From contig JAJFPB010000007.1 in the NCBI GenBank assembly GCA_020881915.1, positions 2,294,001-2,358,000 of the forward strand: DNA of 64,000 nucleotides, read 5' to 3'. Made by a program: the position numbers and the translations under genes. Shown here piece by piece: positions 35,727 to 47,158 of the stretch; the first letter of the stretch is position 1, and every line of letters begins with the position of its first letter. The notes beneath the pieces were generated by a model. The model searched no databases, was not told where the DNA came from, and was given only the letters and a program-made list of their open reading frames with translations. The stretch is from Paramyrothecium sp. XJ0827 (taxonomy: Eukaryota; Ascomycota; Sordariomycetes; Hypocreales; Stachybotryaceae).

Positions 35727-37377
35727 ATGGCACCAGCGCCGTGGGAAGCCGTCTCCCCCAGCGAGCAGTTGTTCGTGCTCGTGACGGGAGCGAATAGGTA
35801 TGGATGACCCGCCCTTTACGGGCTCCCGACCGGCAGAGCCTCTGCTTTTCCGGGGCAGGCCAACACGGACCACTCGAGGAGACGCAGGAAAGGCTGACCG
35901 TAGTGTTCCCAATCGAACAGCGGTGTCGGCCTCGCTTCCTGCCAACGCATCATCGACGAGTTCCTCCCGACCCGGTCCCTGACGTCGCACCTGATCCTCA
36001 TCCCGACCACCCGCTCTCCCAAGAAGTCGCTCGACACCATCCGCACCCTGCGCGACCATGTCGTCCACGTGGCCCGCAGCTCCACGGCCCTGCGGTCCCG
36101 CGCCGGGCCCTCGTACCGATGGGAGGACACCGTCGCGCGCGTCCACGTCCTGAGCCCGCAGCTGGACCTCTGCGACCTGCGCAACGTGCGGGCCCTTGCG
36201 CGCCAGCTGTGCGCCGGCACCGTGAGCAACCCTGAGGGCCTCGAGGGCGAGTACTTGCGCGACGTCCGCATACCGAAGCTCGACAGCGTCTACCTGAACG
36301 CCGCCTACGGCAACTGGGTCGGCGTCAACTACCCACTGGCCATCTGGATCATGCTTACGGGCGGCCCGGTCCAGGTCTTCACCTGGCCCTCATACTACAA
36401 CATCAAGGTCTCTCAGCCAACGAGCATACTGAACGAAAAGCCTAGATACAAATACGTACGTGTTTCAATTGCGCTGTGACATGCATGAAATCAGCCGTCA
36501 TCTTTCCTTGTAAGCCTTCTGATCAAGCGAGGACTAACGAGCTCCTCTCTCACAGCCAATCAAGCCTCTTCTCGGCGAGGTCTTCTGCGCCTGCTTCTTT
36601 GGCCATTACCTTTTTGTTCATAACCTCCTGCCCCTGCTCAGTCGCCGCCCCGAAGACAACGCCGCTCCTGGACGCATCATCTGGGCAAGCAGCGTTGAAG
36701 CCACCCGCAAGTTCCTCGACACGTCTGATATCCAGTCGCTCAATTCTGAAGAGCCGTACGAGTCCGCGAAACGCCTCTGCGACGTCCTCGCCTTGACGAC
36801 TCAATACCCCACTGTTCAGCCTATTGCGGAGCCCTTCTTTCGATCGGACGGCGCCGCCCCTGGCCAAAAGCTCATACCGCCCAAGATGTACACGACGCAC
36901 TGCGGTATCGTTTGCAGCAGCCTCTTCCCTGTTCCCTGGTTCTTCATGTGGGCCTACAACCTCGTTCTCTTCGTCTGCCGCTGCCTCGGCTCGCCGTGGC
37001 ACAATCTCCAGGGGTATCCTGGTGCCAAGGCCGCGGTCTTCATCATGCTGCAGGAGCAGGCTGCCCTCGATGAGGCTGGCATTGACCGCGTCAAGCTCGG
37101 CTCATGTACGGACAGGCTGGGGCGCGACGGCATCAAGCTGACCGAAGTCGAGGATTACGGCTGGGAGGGCAAACTCGAGTCCCCCGAATCCCTTGCCGAC
37201 GACACAGCTGTTGGCATCTATCGCAAGTCCATTGGTCGTAGGGGCGGAGGCGTTGAGAACACGACTGAAGAGGACTTGGTGAGATTCCAAGAGCTTGGAG
37301 CGGAGTGCTGGCGACAAGTCGAGGATATGAGGTTGCAATGGGAGGCGGTTCTAGATGCAGAGGATAACCAGTCATGA
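35727..37377 (+). CDS. ERG27: Sterol 3-ketoreductase (C-4 demethylation complex), Erg27
   Basis: It reduces the 3-keto intermediate during sterol C-4 demethylation in ergosterol synthesis, at the ER and lipid droplets. There are three exons (35727-35797, 35921-36455, 36556-37377) with introns of 123 and 100 bp, giving 475 aa. The SDR nucleotide motif TGANSGVGLA is at about residues 20-29, split by intron 1. Later come LDSVYLNAAYGNW, the serine in WASSVEA, and the YESAK catalytic pair (Y270/K274). A hydrophobic membrane-associating segment is WFFMWAYNLVLFVCRCLG. The protein is longer than yeast Erg27 (347 aa), mainly through inserts and the C-terminal part. In Botrytis this enzyme is the target of hydroxyanilide fungicides. 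It is tail to tail with the MFS gene. Confidence 0.93.
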
Positions 37378-37624
37378 TAGATATAGCATTATGGGAAAAG
37401 TGAAGCGGAGTTAGGTTCATTAGGCGGACAACGTTTGCATGAGGGATCGGGATACAAAATCACCAATGGGTATATTTGCGACATGCCAACATAAATATTA
37501 ATAAGACAAACTTGAAACGGGCTTGCCATCTCATTTCCTTGCATCGATCTCATTTCGTCGCCACAGGGCCTTGATGATTAAAGTGACTTCATTGCCGATT
37601 AGATTGACATTGGTCTCGGCCATG

Positions 37625-39332
37625 TCAGGTGGTGTTTTGGTTCCGATCGCGCTCGTCGGAGCGTATGCGCCGGAGAGCAACCTTATCCTGCCTCCCAAAC
37701 AGCCCGAGGCAGAGTGGCAGCGGTATCACAACAATGGCAATGACAGCCGAGAAGATGAGTGCTCTCTTCATGTTTCGAGGTGGGGAGGCATCGCTACTCT
37801 CGTCAACAAGCGCATTGCTCACAATGACAAAGATAGCACCCAAAAGCTGACCGCCAGCCCACGCAATAGTCGACGTGACCTCTGGGCTAAGTGGATGGCT
37901 TAGCTCAATCATGTATTCGAGCGCAATGGGAACCAAGGCGAAGCTGGCGGCGCCTAGTATACCTAGCACCACGTATGGCCCTACAATGTCTCTCGTTTCC
38001 GGCATCCAGATGAAAACGAGGTAGGACAGGCCGATGACGGGGACAAATACTTTGATAGCCAGGAGATAGCGGCGCGTGCGGTCAAGAATGGGAGACATAA
38101 TCGCCGCGAACACCAGACCAACCACGATGAGGACAGCTCCAGCGATGCCCGCCTCGTCATCGGAGAAGCCATAAGGCTTCATCATCTGGTTGAGAAGGGA
38201 GGATACGGAGTTGAAGAAGCCAACGTAGACGGCGAAAGGAATGAGAAGGAGCCAGAGCTCGAGCGAACCGAAGACGACTGAGATGGATTCGCGTAGACGA
38301 AGCTTGGGTGTCTCTGAGGACGGTCCGACAGGGGTGGGAGGTTTCGAGGGAACGAAGAAGGCTGGAAGAGAGATAACGGTGGACTTGTTTGTTGTCAGTA
38401 TAGCGAAAGATAGACATTGGGGTGGTGTCAAAGAACAACTGACAATAATGGAGACGTAGAGAACCATCTTGGAGACGTCTTTGGGCTCCTGGACCCAGAG
38501 TGGGTTGATGAGCTGCCCCAAAGCTGCACCGAGCGGATTGGCCAAGCTCATGACAGCAGTTGCAGCGACTCTGCCATGGTTTGTGAACCAAATATCGGAA
38601 TATCGAGTTGGAGCGGCGAGAATGAAGGGTTGCGCAAAACCAATGATAATCTCCCCGGCCATGACAGGAGCTATGGAGCCACCAGATGACTTGGCCGAGC
38701 CAGCATAGCGGATCCAATTGCCAACGAGAATGAGCACCGCAGAGACCATCAAGGAGAGTTTAGGGCCACGGTGCAATACGGCGATCGTCACAGGAAAAAC
38801 GGCGACGAAAGCCAGGAAGAAGGCCGTGCTAAGCCAATTGATCGTGGACTCTGATACATTGTAGTAGGTTGCTGCTTTGCCAGCGACTGGTGCGAATGTG
38901 AGCCACTAGAAATCGGTTAGCAATCAGAGATGAGCTACATTTGTTTGCGATGGGGGAGACTGCTGCTTCAACGCCGGTGAAACATCCATGCCGAGGGTAG
39001 ATCAAGCATCGATGCGAAGCTGCGACAGGCTAGCTAGTGCGCCTTCTTCCGAACAGCCTGCAAGAGCATGGTAAGGAAAAGATGTTCAAGCAACTCACAT
39101 CCCAGGAGACCATGATATTCATGAGTGTTAATTGCACCAAGCCAAACCAGCGGCGCTTGTAGATCCGATATTCGTGTGAGACACCATGAGACACGCTGGC
39201 AGTGGCATCGAGGTCTGCGCCATCTTCGGGGTGCTCTGGGACGCTGTAGTCGCGCGAGGTGAGCTTGATGGCCTTGCCGCGCCAGAAGCGTTTGCCAGCA
39301 GCCTCGGTGCTGCTGACACTATTGGTGCTCAT
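37625..39332 (-). CDS. Major facilitator transporter, FLVCR/DIRC2-like
   Basis: A membrane transporter of unknown substrate; the family includes heme, choline and metabolite carriers. There are three exons (39332-39099, 38905-38444, 38383-37625), giving 484 aa. Intron 1 is 193 bp. Intron 2 is 60 bp with GTCAGT donor and AAG acceptor. It is a multiple of three and has no stop, so retention would insert 20 residues. I place the intron because splicing gives an uninterrupted [20 protein letters not shown] helix end. Residues about 60-480 contain about 12 hydrophobic segments, with the MFS motif remnants LHRGPK and SPILDRTRR. The N-terminus (about 58 residues) is hydrophilic, and [10 protein letters not shown] marks the start of TM1. 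Only 247 bp separate its stop from that of ERG27. Confidence 0.88.
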
Positions 39333-42265
39333 TGTTCTTTCTTGTTTTCGTTTTCAAGTGACACAGACGGGAGAGCCGTCGCTTTGATGAGATGGGAGGC
39401 GACAACGGGGGTGAGTCGTGGTCGCGTGAGAGTGGAGAATCCGAGACGATCGATCTCAGAACATGATTTTCTCTAGAACGTGGGTCTCCCGAGCTTGCCG
39501 CGTCGCGACCAGGTGACACGCTTGAACCCAGATATGCTTGCGAAGGAAGCACGCAAGCCAAGGCAAGGTAGGTCAGGTAAGGTAGGTAATGTAGGTGGAA
39601 GAGAGAATATCGTGAGGGGTGGCAGGTTGGTGGTGCGAAGCAAGACACGAGGAAAAGCGAATTGGAAGGCAAGTGCTTCCGAACCAACAGCAGCAGCTGA
39701 CAAGCAAGTGCAATGCAGCTGCAGCTGCAGGATGCAGATGTTGGGTACCTACTTGCGAGGGTCTTTCCAATCTGGGGATGCAAGTCAGGTAGTATTCCTC
39801 CCCTTTAAACGATGGCCTCTGATAAGGTGTGGGTAATTAGAAGGAGGGATGCCCTGACGAGCTAGCGAGAACCGTGTGACACTGAAGCGCACCCAGTGTC
39901 CATGCGGTCGTGCGGTTTGGGCAAGCCAGCCCAGATTCGTCGCCTTTTTCTGGGGTATTTAGGTCCCTCATTCGTTCGGCAAATAGGGTGCCGACCAGGG
40001 CAAGGATATCGCAGCCACGACGAGACGACCGCCTGGACCATCAACGCGATGCCAAGTTTTGCTAGTGGAAGATGCACCTCAGTGATCAACGTGGTGGGTT
40101 TTATCTAGGCGACAAAGGACATCAGAGAATCAAGGACAGAGCTCTTTCGGCACGATGCCATGGATTACTTTACCTTATTTACCAGCATTTCCCGCTGGGC
40201 CATTCCTAGCAGTCTCGCAAGAGGGACACCCCCTGGCCCCTGTTATCCGCTAGGATCTCTAATATGCCCCACAAGGTGAGGCATGTTGCGCACACCCGAG
40301 ACGAGACATCAGGCACAACAGGGCAGAAGCACACTGTAGCATCAGCCGTCGCCAACAAATAACAGACGCCCTGCACTGATGCAGGACGTATCAAAACCCT
40401 GCTTGTGGAATCGAAGTGTGCGCGACGACATGGATTGGGATAATCTTCTGTGATCCTTACCACCGACTCCTTGAGCAAATCTCTAGATTACCTTATCTGA
40501 GGTAGGCGGTCCCTCGCTCTCAGGCTACCCAGTCACACACTTCGCCTGGATAACGTCAGTCTCCGGCTTCAACACCTCTTGAGTGGTGTACATCCACTCC
40601 AACTCGAAGAACCCATCAACTCATGTTTCCATGGCGCTGTACTTAGATCAACATTGCTTCCTACGTGGTCAAGTTAAGAGGTATAGTTAGATCGCTTTCT
40701 ACCAACCCAGAAGCCATGAGGACGGGTGCCCAATCATCGATGCTTGGGGGTAGAACTAATCGTAGCTAAAAGTAGGGTTTTTGCTCTACCTACTCTTACG
40801 ATCTTACCCATACAATCACAATGTGTCACTCCAGACCTCGCTCGTGTATCCTCTTCCACCGAAAAGAAGCTCGCAGTCTTCCACTATTGGTGTATCAGAG
40901 CCACGTATCCAACCGCTTTGGTCCCCGGCGACTTGGCATAAGGTAGTCTATCGCTGCAGTTGCAGATCGGGCCCATTCAATGTGTGCTAAATACCTCCAC
41001 CAGTAACCAAGCAACATTATCTCGTTTCAACCGCTTGGCCCAAACCTCCTGCCACAGCTTCTTCACACTTTCCGATGCAATCGGGGTAAATCTTGATCTC
41101 TAATGGTCTGGCTTCAACTGGCTAATGTTGAAGCCGATGCCGTGCGTGGCCTTTCGAATCAGGCTGCGGCGACTCCCTGGAAAGCAGTCAATCATATTTA
41201 GCTGTTCACACGTGCTTCTCTCCTGAAGCAGACACTTAACCTCGTTATGTCCCTTGACTGCCCCGCACGTCCTGCAGGAAGCAGTTCGTGGCACTAACTC
41301 TCCATTACGGCTTGCCACATGTTCAGGCCTGTTGGCTGGTCCCTGGCATCACCTGTGCCTGGGCTTAAACGACTCCCGTGGTGTTCAGTGCAGCCAATCA
41401 TGCACTCTCACAATACGCCACCGACACCCCGCGGAGATCGGGCGGATGGGAAGTCTCTCCGCATCGCCGTTCGGGGTGGCCGGCCTACCACCACCCTGAG
41501 TCTAGACCTTCTTATACATTGGAGATATGCAATGCGCAAGTTCTTGGCTATGAACCACAAAAGTAAATGCATTATTCATATCGTCGAGCCGCGGGAGCCA
41601 TGGAGCAGACATAGAAGTTGGTTGAATAGCCTGATGTCGTACTGGGAAGTAAATCCTATCAAAGCCAATGTGCACGCCGAACCTCTAGCCGCCATGGATG
41701 ACAACTACCCGGCACGTCAGGTAGGCACATAACGCATGGGTCATAAGTCGCTGGTCACTGTCGTTGTGGGCAGTAGTTTCACTTAACAGTCGCCGTTCTG
41801 TCTTGTAGGTGAATCGAGACGAACTATAGCCAGTGTTAAGCCCGGCCGGAAGCCTAGTAATCCCTTCTCTTTAGTTTCATGGCAGCAAAACCACTGGATC
41901 GTGGCAAGAAGCGCGTGCGAGGGTAGGGCATTTATGTTGTAGAGGCATGCAGAACTCCAACGTACATCAACTTCAAGTCGCAGGCACAAAACGACCGACG
42001 TCGGGGGAGAAATCTATTTCTAGGACGTTGCAAGTATGATACAGGCAGGACCAACACGATTTGGGGGGTAAGAATCCCGCTTGAAACCCTGTCCTCATTA
42101 AAAAGCAGGCACATTGTACAAAGGACGTCATCTCCATGGCTGAAACCAATAGCCGTCGCCTCGACCCGGCGAATTGGTGGAAGACGTCGCCTCAGAGCGA
42201 TTGCTATCACCCTCGGCAGCTCAGATAGTTGTTGGCCGTTGTTTGGTACACAGGGGGTTGTCCTT
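39333..42265. other. 2.9 kb intergenic region
   Basis: This holds the MFS promoter side (39333-39850) with a dense GGTAGGTCAGGTAAGGTAGG cluster at 39559-39597 and CAGCTG repeats near 39713-39731. Further motif copies lie near 40163-40180 and 40487-40510. The rest is unassigned, with no gene supported. Confidence 0.45.
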
Positions 42266-43083
42266 TTACTTGAGCTTAGACCACAGCTTGGGAGCAGCGC
42301 AGGCGGTCGCGCAGTGGGCCAGGTGGAAGACTATGTTCTGTCATTAGCAATCATTCCCAGGCTGTCAGACGCTGGAAGACGACAATAGCTATTCAAGCTG
42401 TTTGACGTTCTGCCGGGTGGAAGTAGGGTGGCACATACACTCCTCAACGCAGTCCTCCTTGACCTCGCCGTCGCTCTCTTGCTGGTGGACTCGCTCGACG
42501 CACTCATCGAAGTGGTGCTTCGCGGGGGCACATTGCGCGGAGTTCTTGCACTCTATAGTCAAAGGCATTAGTACGCGAAGAATTGAGGCATAGGCGATAG
42601 TTGTTGAGAGGTATGGCATGTGAAAACATAATTCCCTCGCTTGGGTAGTGGTCCGACAATGCGAACCACCGGAGCGGAAATAGACTGGGTGCGACAAACC
42701 TTCCTCGAGAGTCTCCTTAGGGTCAACAATCTCTTCCTCATCATCCTCTTCCTCCTCTTCCTCCTCCTCTTCTTCCTCCTCTTCCTCGGCGGCGGGCTCC
42801 TCAGCCTCGGGGGCCTCTTCGGTGGTCTCCTCGGCAGGCTCCTCGGACTTGGAGTCGGTCTCGGCGGGCTGCTCCTCCTGCAAAGACATGTCAGCGATAC
42901 CTTAGAGGTGATGTCATGCCACGAGTCGATTGAATCTCGCGCGACTTTCGAGTAGACCGTCGACATTGGACAAATATGAGTGGAAAGCCATACCTGGGGC
43001 TCGGCGGCGGGAGCCTCGGCCTCAACAACGCTCCATGGGGCGGCGGCCTCGAAAATATCGGAAATGGTGTCCCAGATACCCAT
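42266..43083 (-). CDS. QCR6: Cytochrome bc1 complex hinge subunit Qcr6
   Basis: An acidic subunit of mitochondrial complex III that binds near cytochrome c1. There are four exons (43083-42994, 42877-42700, 42552-42439, 42330-42266) with introns of 116, 147 and 108 bp, giving 148 aa, the usual fungal length. The N-terminus MGIWDTISDIFEAAAPW precedes a very acidic segment with 14 consecutive Glu (encoded by 42747-42788 on the minus strand) and DDEEE. It is followed by the conserved hinge fold with paired cysteines (ECKNSAQC, DECV, EDCVEE, HCATAC) and the terminal APKLWSKLK. The gene is intron-dense: the last exon has only 21 codons plus a split codon. The first intron falls just before the acidic region. 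All phases agree with continuous protein. Confidence 0.95.
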
Positions 43084-43610
43084 TGTGGCGGTTTGGGGGA
43101 TCACAATGGCTTGATGCGGTTCGATAATGAGATATCACTCCTGATCGTCAGAGGTCGGAAGCTCTCGGTCAAACTCGTGAGCGAAAACTGGTTCGGAATT
43201 GCCGTATGTTGATTGGCCAAGCGGCAAAAATCGAGTCACGGGTTCTATCACATGACCAGATGGCCCAAGCTCCATCACATCCCACTTTTCCTGAGAGCTT
43301 CTCACTACAATGGCTTGTGGCTATTCTACTTTACTTTAATAGCGAATGTCGCAACGGACTACACTGCTTCTTCAAGCCGTACTAATCCATGGGTAGGGAC
43401 CATGAGTGTCGAACCGCCCTAGAACCCGAACTTGGTTACTGTATCAGTGATTCCCTGTCGTGCATTGTTTGTTCTTGGCACAAAGGATGGACAAGATGCG
43501 CAACGACAAAATGCCTTTTTCATTTATCAGTGCATAGAGTCTGCGGCGTCTTGCTATTGTCTTTGTAACTTCAGGACACTCTTCGATGATCGTTCCTCAT
43601 TCATGAGGGT
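43084..43610. other. Intergenic between QCR6 and the GRAM gene
   Basis: About 530 bp containing the QCR6 promoter and the 3' end of the WBP2-like gene; both genes read leftward. No other feature was recognised. Confidence 0.5.
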
Positions 43611-44430
43611 TTAATCGTCTCTCTCTCCACGGTCCGCTTCTGTCCGGATATGATCTTCTAAACGTATGCTAATCTGCTGCGCCTGGGCTTCGTCGTACCC
43701 TGGGGGTGGCTCATCCGGCGCTCTCCGATTAGCAGTGCTATCGGATCGGATCGCTTGGGGCTCAGGTGCCGGTTCTGGTGGACCTGCCTGAGCGGTCGCT
43801 TGAGCCTCGTATGCTGGTAAAGGCTCGTCGGGAATATCGGCGCCTGGACCAGCCTCCCTTCGCATCTCTTGATACTGAAACAGGCGCTCGCGCAGTCTTA
43901 TGTACGCATCGTGAAAGTCCATCATACCACCGTCAGAAAAGGTAAATTTGACCTCAACGCGAGGGATGTCAGGCGGAATGCCGCCACCAGATACTGGAAT
44001 ACAATCGGACTTCCATACCCAACCCCACCACATCGATGAAGATGTCGTAGAATCCTGGAACTTGAGGATTGGAGCACTGAAAGATTCGAACTTGGGCTCT
44101 TGCGTAGGTTTGGCGGGGAGGTAAATGATCTTTCAAAGCGTCAGAACAGGCATGGAAATCAAGAGGGAATTGAAATCTTACTCGCTTGTTGGTCAAGAAA
44201 AGGGTGCCTTTGTCACTCTTGCGGTGAAAGGCGGTACAGCGTGTCCTCAGTTCTTGGGGGACGGAAATATCGCACGATATTCGCGAATCGAGCCTCTGCA
44301 AGATGCGTTCATTGCCGAGTTGGACGAAACCGCCCTGATTGAGCATGACCCAACTACCGACATTGTCAGGATTGACTGGCCGAGGGGGAGTAGGGCTCGT
44401 AATGAGGTAGTCATGAGGGTTGTCCATCAT
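43611..44430 (-). CDS. WBP2-like GRAM domain protein with PPxY motif
   Basis: The family acts as an adaptor for WW-domain proteins such as Nedd4-type ubiquitin ligases. There are two exons (44430-44182, 44129-43611) with a 52 bp intron (GTAAGA donor, AAAG acceptor), giving 255 aa. Residues about 25-160 form the GRAM/WBP2 domain: SWVMLNQGGFVQLGNERIL, GTLFLTNKR, then after splicing IIYLPAKPTQEPKFESFSAP and VSGGGIPPDIPRVEVKFTF. The reading through the intron would lose the conserved IIYLPAKP. The tail carries LPAY (Y190) and PPPGY (Y228), which are L/PPxY ligands for WW domains. Two adjacent ATGs (44430 and 44427) can start it; the first about 24 residues before the domain are not conserved and the start is less certain. 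Confidence 0.85.
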
Positions 44431-46732
44431 GAAGCAGGGTACATAACCATGGCTCCATGAAGGTAAAGTATGAGTTGCAATGCCAGGGGTAGCCCAGATA
44501 TGTAAGGCAAGCTAAGGTAGCCAGTGGGAGTGGTGAAAGAAACGCCAAGGGGATGGTCAGGAAAGCAACGATACTGTGGGGAGGAATATCTAGAATTTTC
44601 AGATGCTAGCGGATACCCCCGGGCCATAAGTGAGAGGGAGGATGAGGAGAGTAGAAGTAGAGGGCGGAGCGGGAGAAAGACAGCAGCAAAAGCAAAGCGA
44701 AGCAAAGGCAGGGAAGGCCAAGGTGACAATGAGCACGAGGCTCGCAGAGAAGGCTCACTTTATTGACATTGTTGCTGACAAGGGTTCTGGCTAAGCCCTA
44801 GTCTGCGGCCGAGTCGCCGGCTTGCGCTGCGAAGGAGCTATGGAACCGCACCCGGCACGGCGTGCAGGTCGCTCGGAGATCTTGGGAGAACTTGAGCCTT
44901 GGGGCGGCTTGGGGACCTTGCAAGAAGAGGAGGCAGAGAGAGGGGGGGCGTGTATGTTAGTCGAGTTGAGAGGTTAAGGTAGGCAGGCAGGTAGGTGGGA
45001 GTGGGTCGGCGCCGACGCTCGCGCGCTCTGTTGCTCGCTCTTGATGCTCAGATCTGACGGAGATAGGTGGCTGGGGTGGGAAGCGACTCTGGAACAAAGG
45101 GTGGGGGTGGGCGCGGCTTGTGGTGCGAGGTCCGGCGTGAGAGGGAGGTGATCAGTCGTCGTGACCGGTTTGAATGGGAGTCGAGAGAGGTGCGCCGAAG
45201 GTGGTAGCAGGTCGAGGATCCCAGGTATGGGCATGAGCGGGTGAGTGAGTGGTGGCGGCTAACGAGGTCTCAGTGGTTGCCGGTCGGGGTTGGCGGATGG
45301 ACGACGCAACTCCAAGGAACCTGGTTGATGGATACGTCCGAGTTTGTCTGGTGCGCTGGGGTGGCGTAGTGTACTCGTAGTAAGGCAAAAAGCAACCCGG
45401 GATGGCTTTCTTGGGGGTCGGAGGGGAGCCTGGCCAATGAGCCTCGCTCCACCACGTGCTTTTTTCGGCCTTGAGTCGACGACTTCCGCCTATCGAGACT
45501 TTTTTTTTGACCCAGGGCGGACCAAACGACGGGCACGGAGTACCTAGTGCGCAGTACAATCACCCCTGAATTATTGTCACGGGCAAAAACACTATGACAG
45601 GGATTCTATGAACCCCTTACTTTTTCTCATATTCTGGAACAAAATGAAAGATAGAATAAAATGTAAGAAATCACAGACAATTTCAGAAGACAGATCTTAC
45701 AGTAATTAAACTTTTGCTACACCCAAATCGCCCTTGGGAATTTCTTATACATCTATGCTGTCTCCATTTTCTAAAGTTCATGCTGGACAATAATACAGGG
45801 GTAGGTTGTAGAAGAAGCCAGATGCAGAGGCTTGCATGGGTGCACTCTGGAGCCAAGCCGGGCTAAGCCAAGCCAAAGGAAACGCTTTTTCTTCTTTGTG
45901 TTGTTTTGTGTCTCGTTTCCGCCTAGACGACATGTTTGCTTATGCTTGCTTATGCTGCCTGAGAGATTGGGTCTGGTCCTTCTCATGCATTTGTCATCTC
46001 GAGGCAACAACTTCCGCGAGTCGGCTCGAAGACGGGCTCTTTTCGATGGAGAGTGCGGTCCGGCTTGACCACGGGAACATGGGAGTAGCAAGAAAGTTCT
46101 CTCCTGCAGAGACCACAACCTTCACACGGCTGCTATCCTCGATAGGTAAGGTAGGCTACTGGAGGGCACCACCATGGCGCGGCGCCGATACCATTATTGC
46201 TTGATGCTGGTGCCGTCTTGAATGATCACCGCCCCTTCAGATGCAGGGTACATAGGTGCCACAACGCCATCCAGCTTCGGGGTGGGTAGCAACGCGATGC
46301 CACCGCGGCTTTTATATGCTTTTGTCGCGGCAAATGCCCCGGCGAGGATGCATCCCGCATGGATGCTGCATCTGGCTGCTCTAGAACATGTGCCTTCATC
46401 CGATCAGGCCTGTCCTGTTGCGCCACAGTTGGTTGATCCCATGCTGAAAGTAGGCACAATCACAGCATCTTGATCGAGTACTCGCAGGGGACGAGGACAG
46501 TGCCTTTGGATGATCGGCCCGAGCTGGACGTGGGCAAAGGCGCTCACCAGCGACACGCACGCACGCGCGCACGCAAAGCTCCCTTGTTCGAGCCGAGCGC
46601 CGGACGTGTAAATCACGATTCACACGGCGATTCGCCGGTTCCAGCACCAACCCAGCGCCTGTTCGTGACGCCGCTTGGTCGTAGCGTGCTGTACCCTGCT
46701 GGGGCTCGACCACGCATGAGGCGGGGTAGCTG

Positions 46733-46755
46733 CATCCCATCCCATCCCATCCCAC
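46733..46755 (+). repeat. Pentamer tandem repeat (CATCC)n
   Basis: About 4.5 perfect copies of a 5 bp unit in non-coding DNA. Confidence 0.85.
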
Positions 46756-47132
46756 CTTTTGGTGCCATTTACCCAGCACCTCTGGAGCCAATCCAAGAAA
46801 CGCAGATGCTGGATTCGGGTTAGTTCCCGCAAGCAGTCCCTGAGCGGCTACGAACGCTCTCTTGAATTGCAGTACAGTACCATTGTTTTTGCTCTGACAA
46901 ACGAGCCATCATAGCGCTCTAGTGCCGTGGGACTTTGCGCTAGTCATTGGAGGTTGGATCACTAGTCAATTTCCTGCGGAGTCGAGTCAAGGCCGCGATA
47001 GCCAATTACACTTCATGTCAGAATGAGCTCCAGACAGAATCGAGGGACAGGCGTCGTAAGTAAGCCCACGCCCTGTCAATCATGCCCGCGGTGTAGTTGT
47101 CCTCTCGGTGGTAGCCCGCGATTGCTGACAGA

Positions 47133-47158
47133 CCAGCTCCAGCTCCAGCTCCAGCTCC
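47133..47158 (+). repeat. Hexamer tandem repeat (CCAGCT)n
   Basis: A little over four perfect copies of a 6 bp unit in non-coding DNA. Confidence 0.85.
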
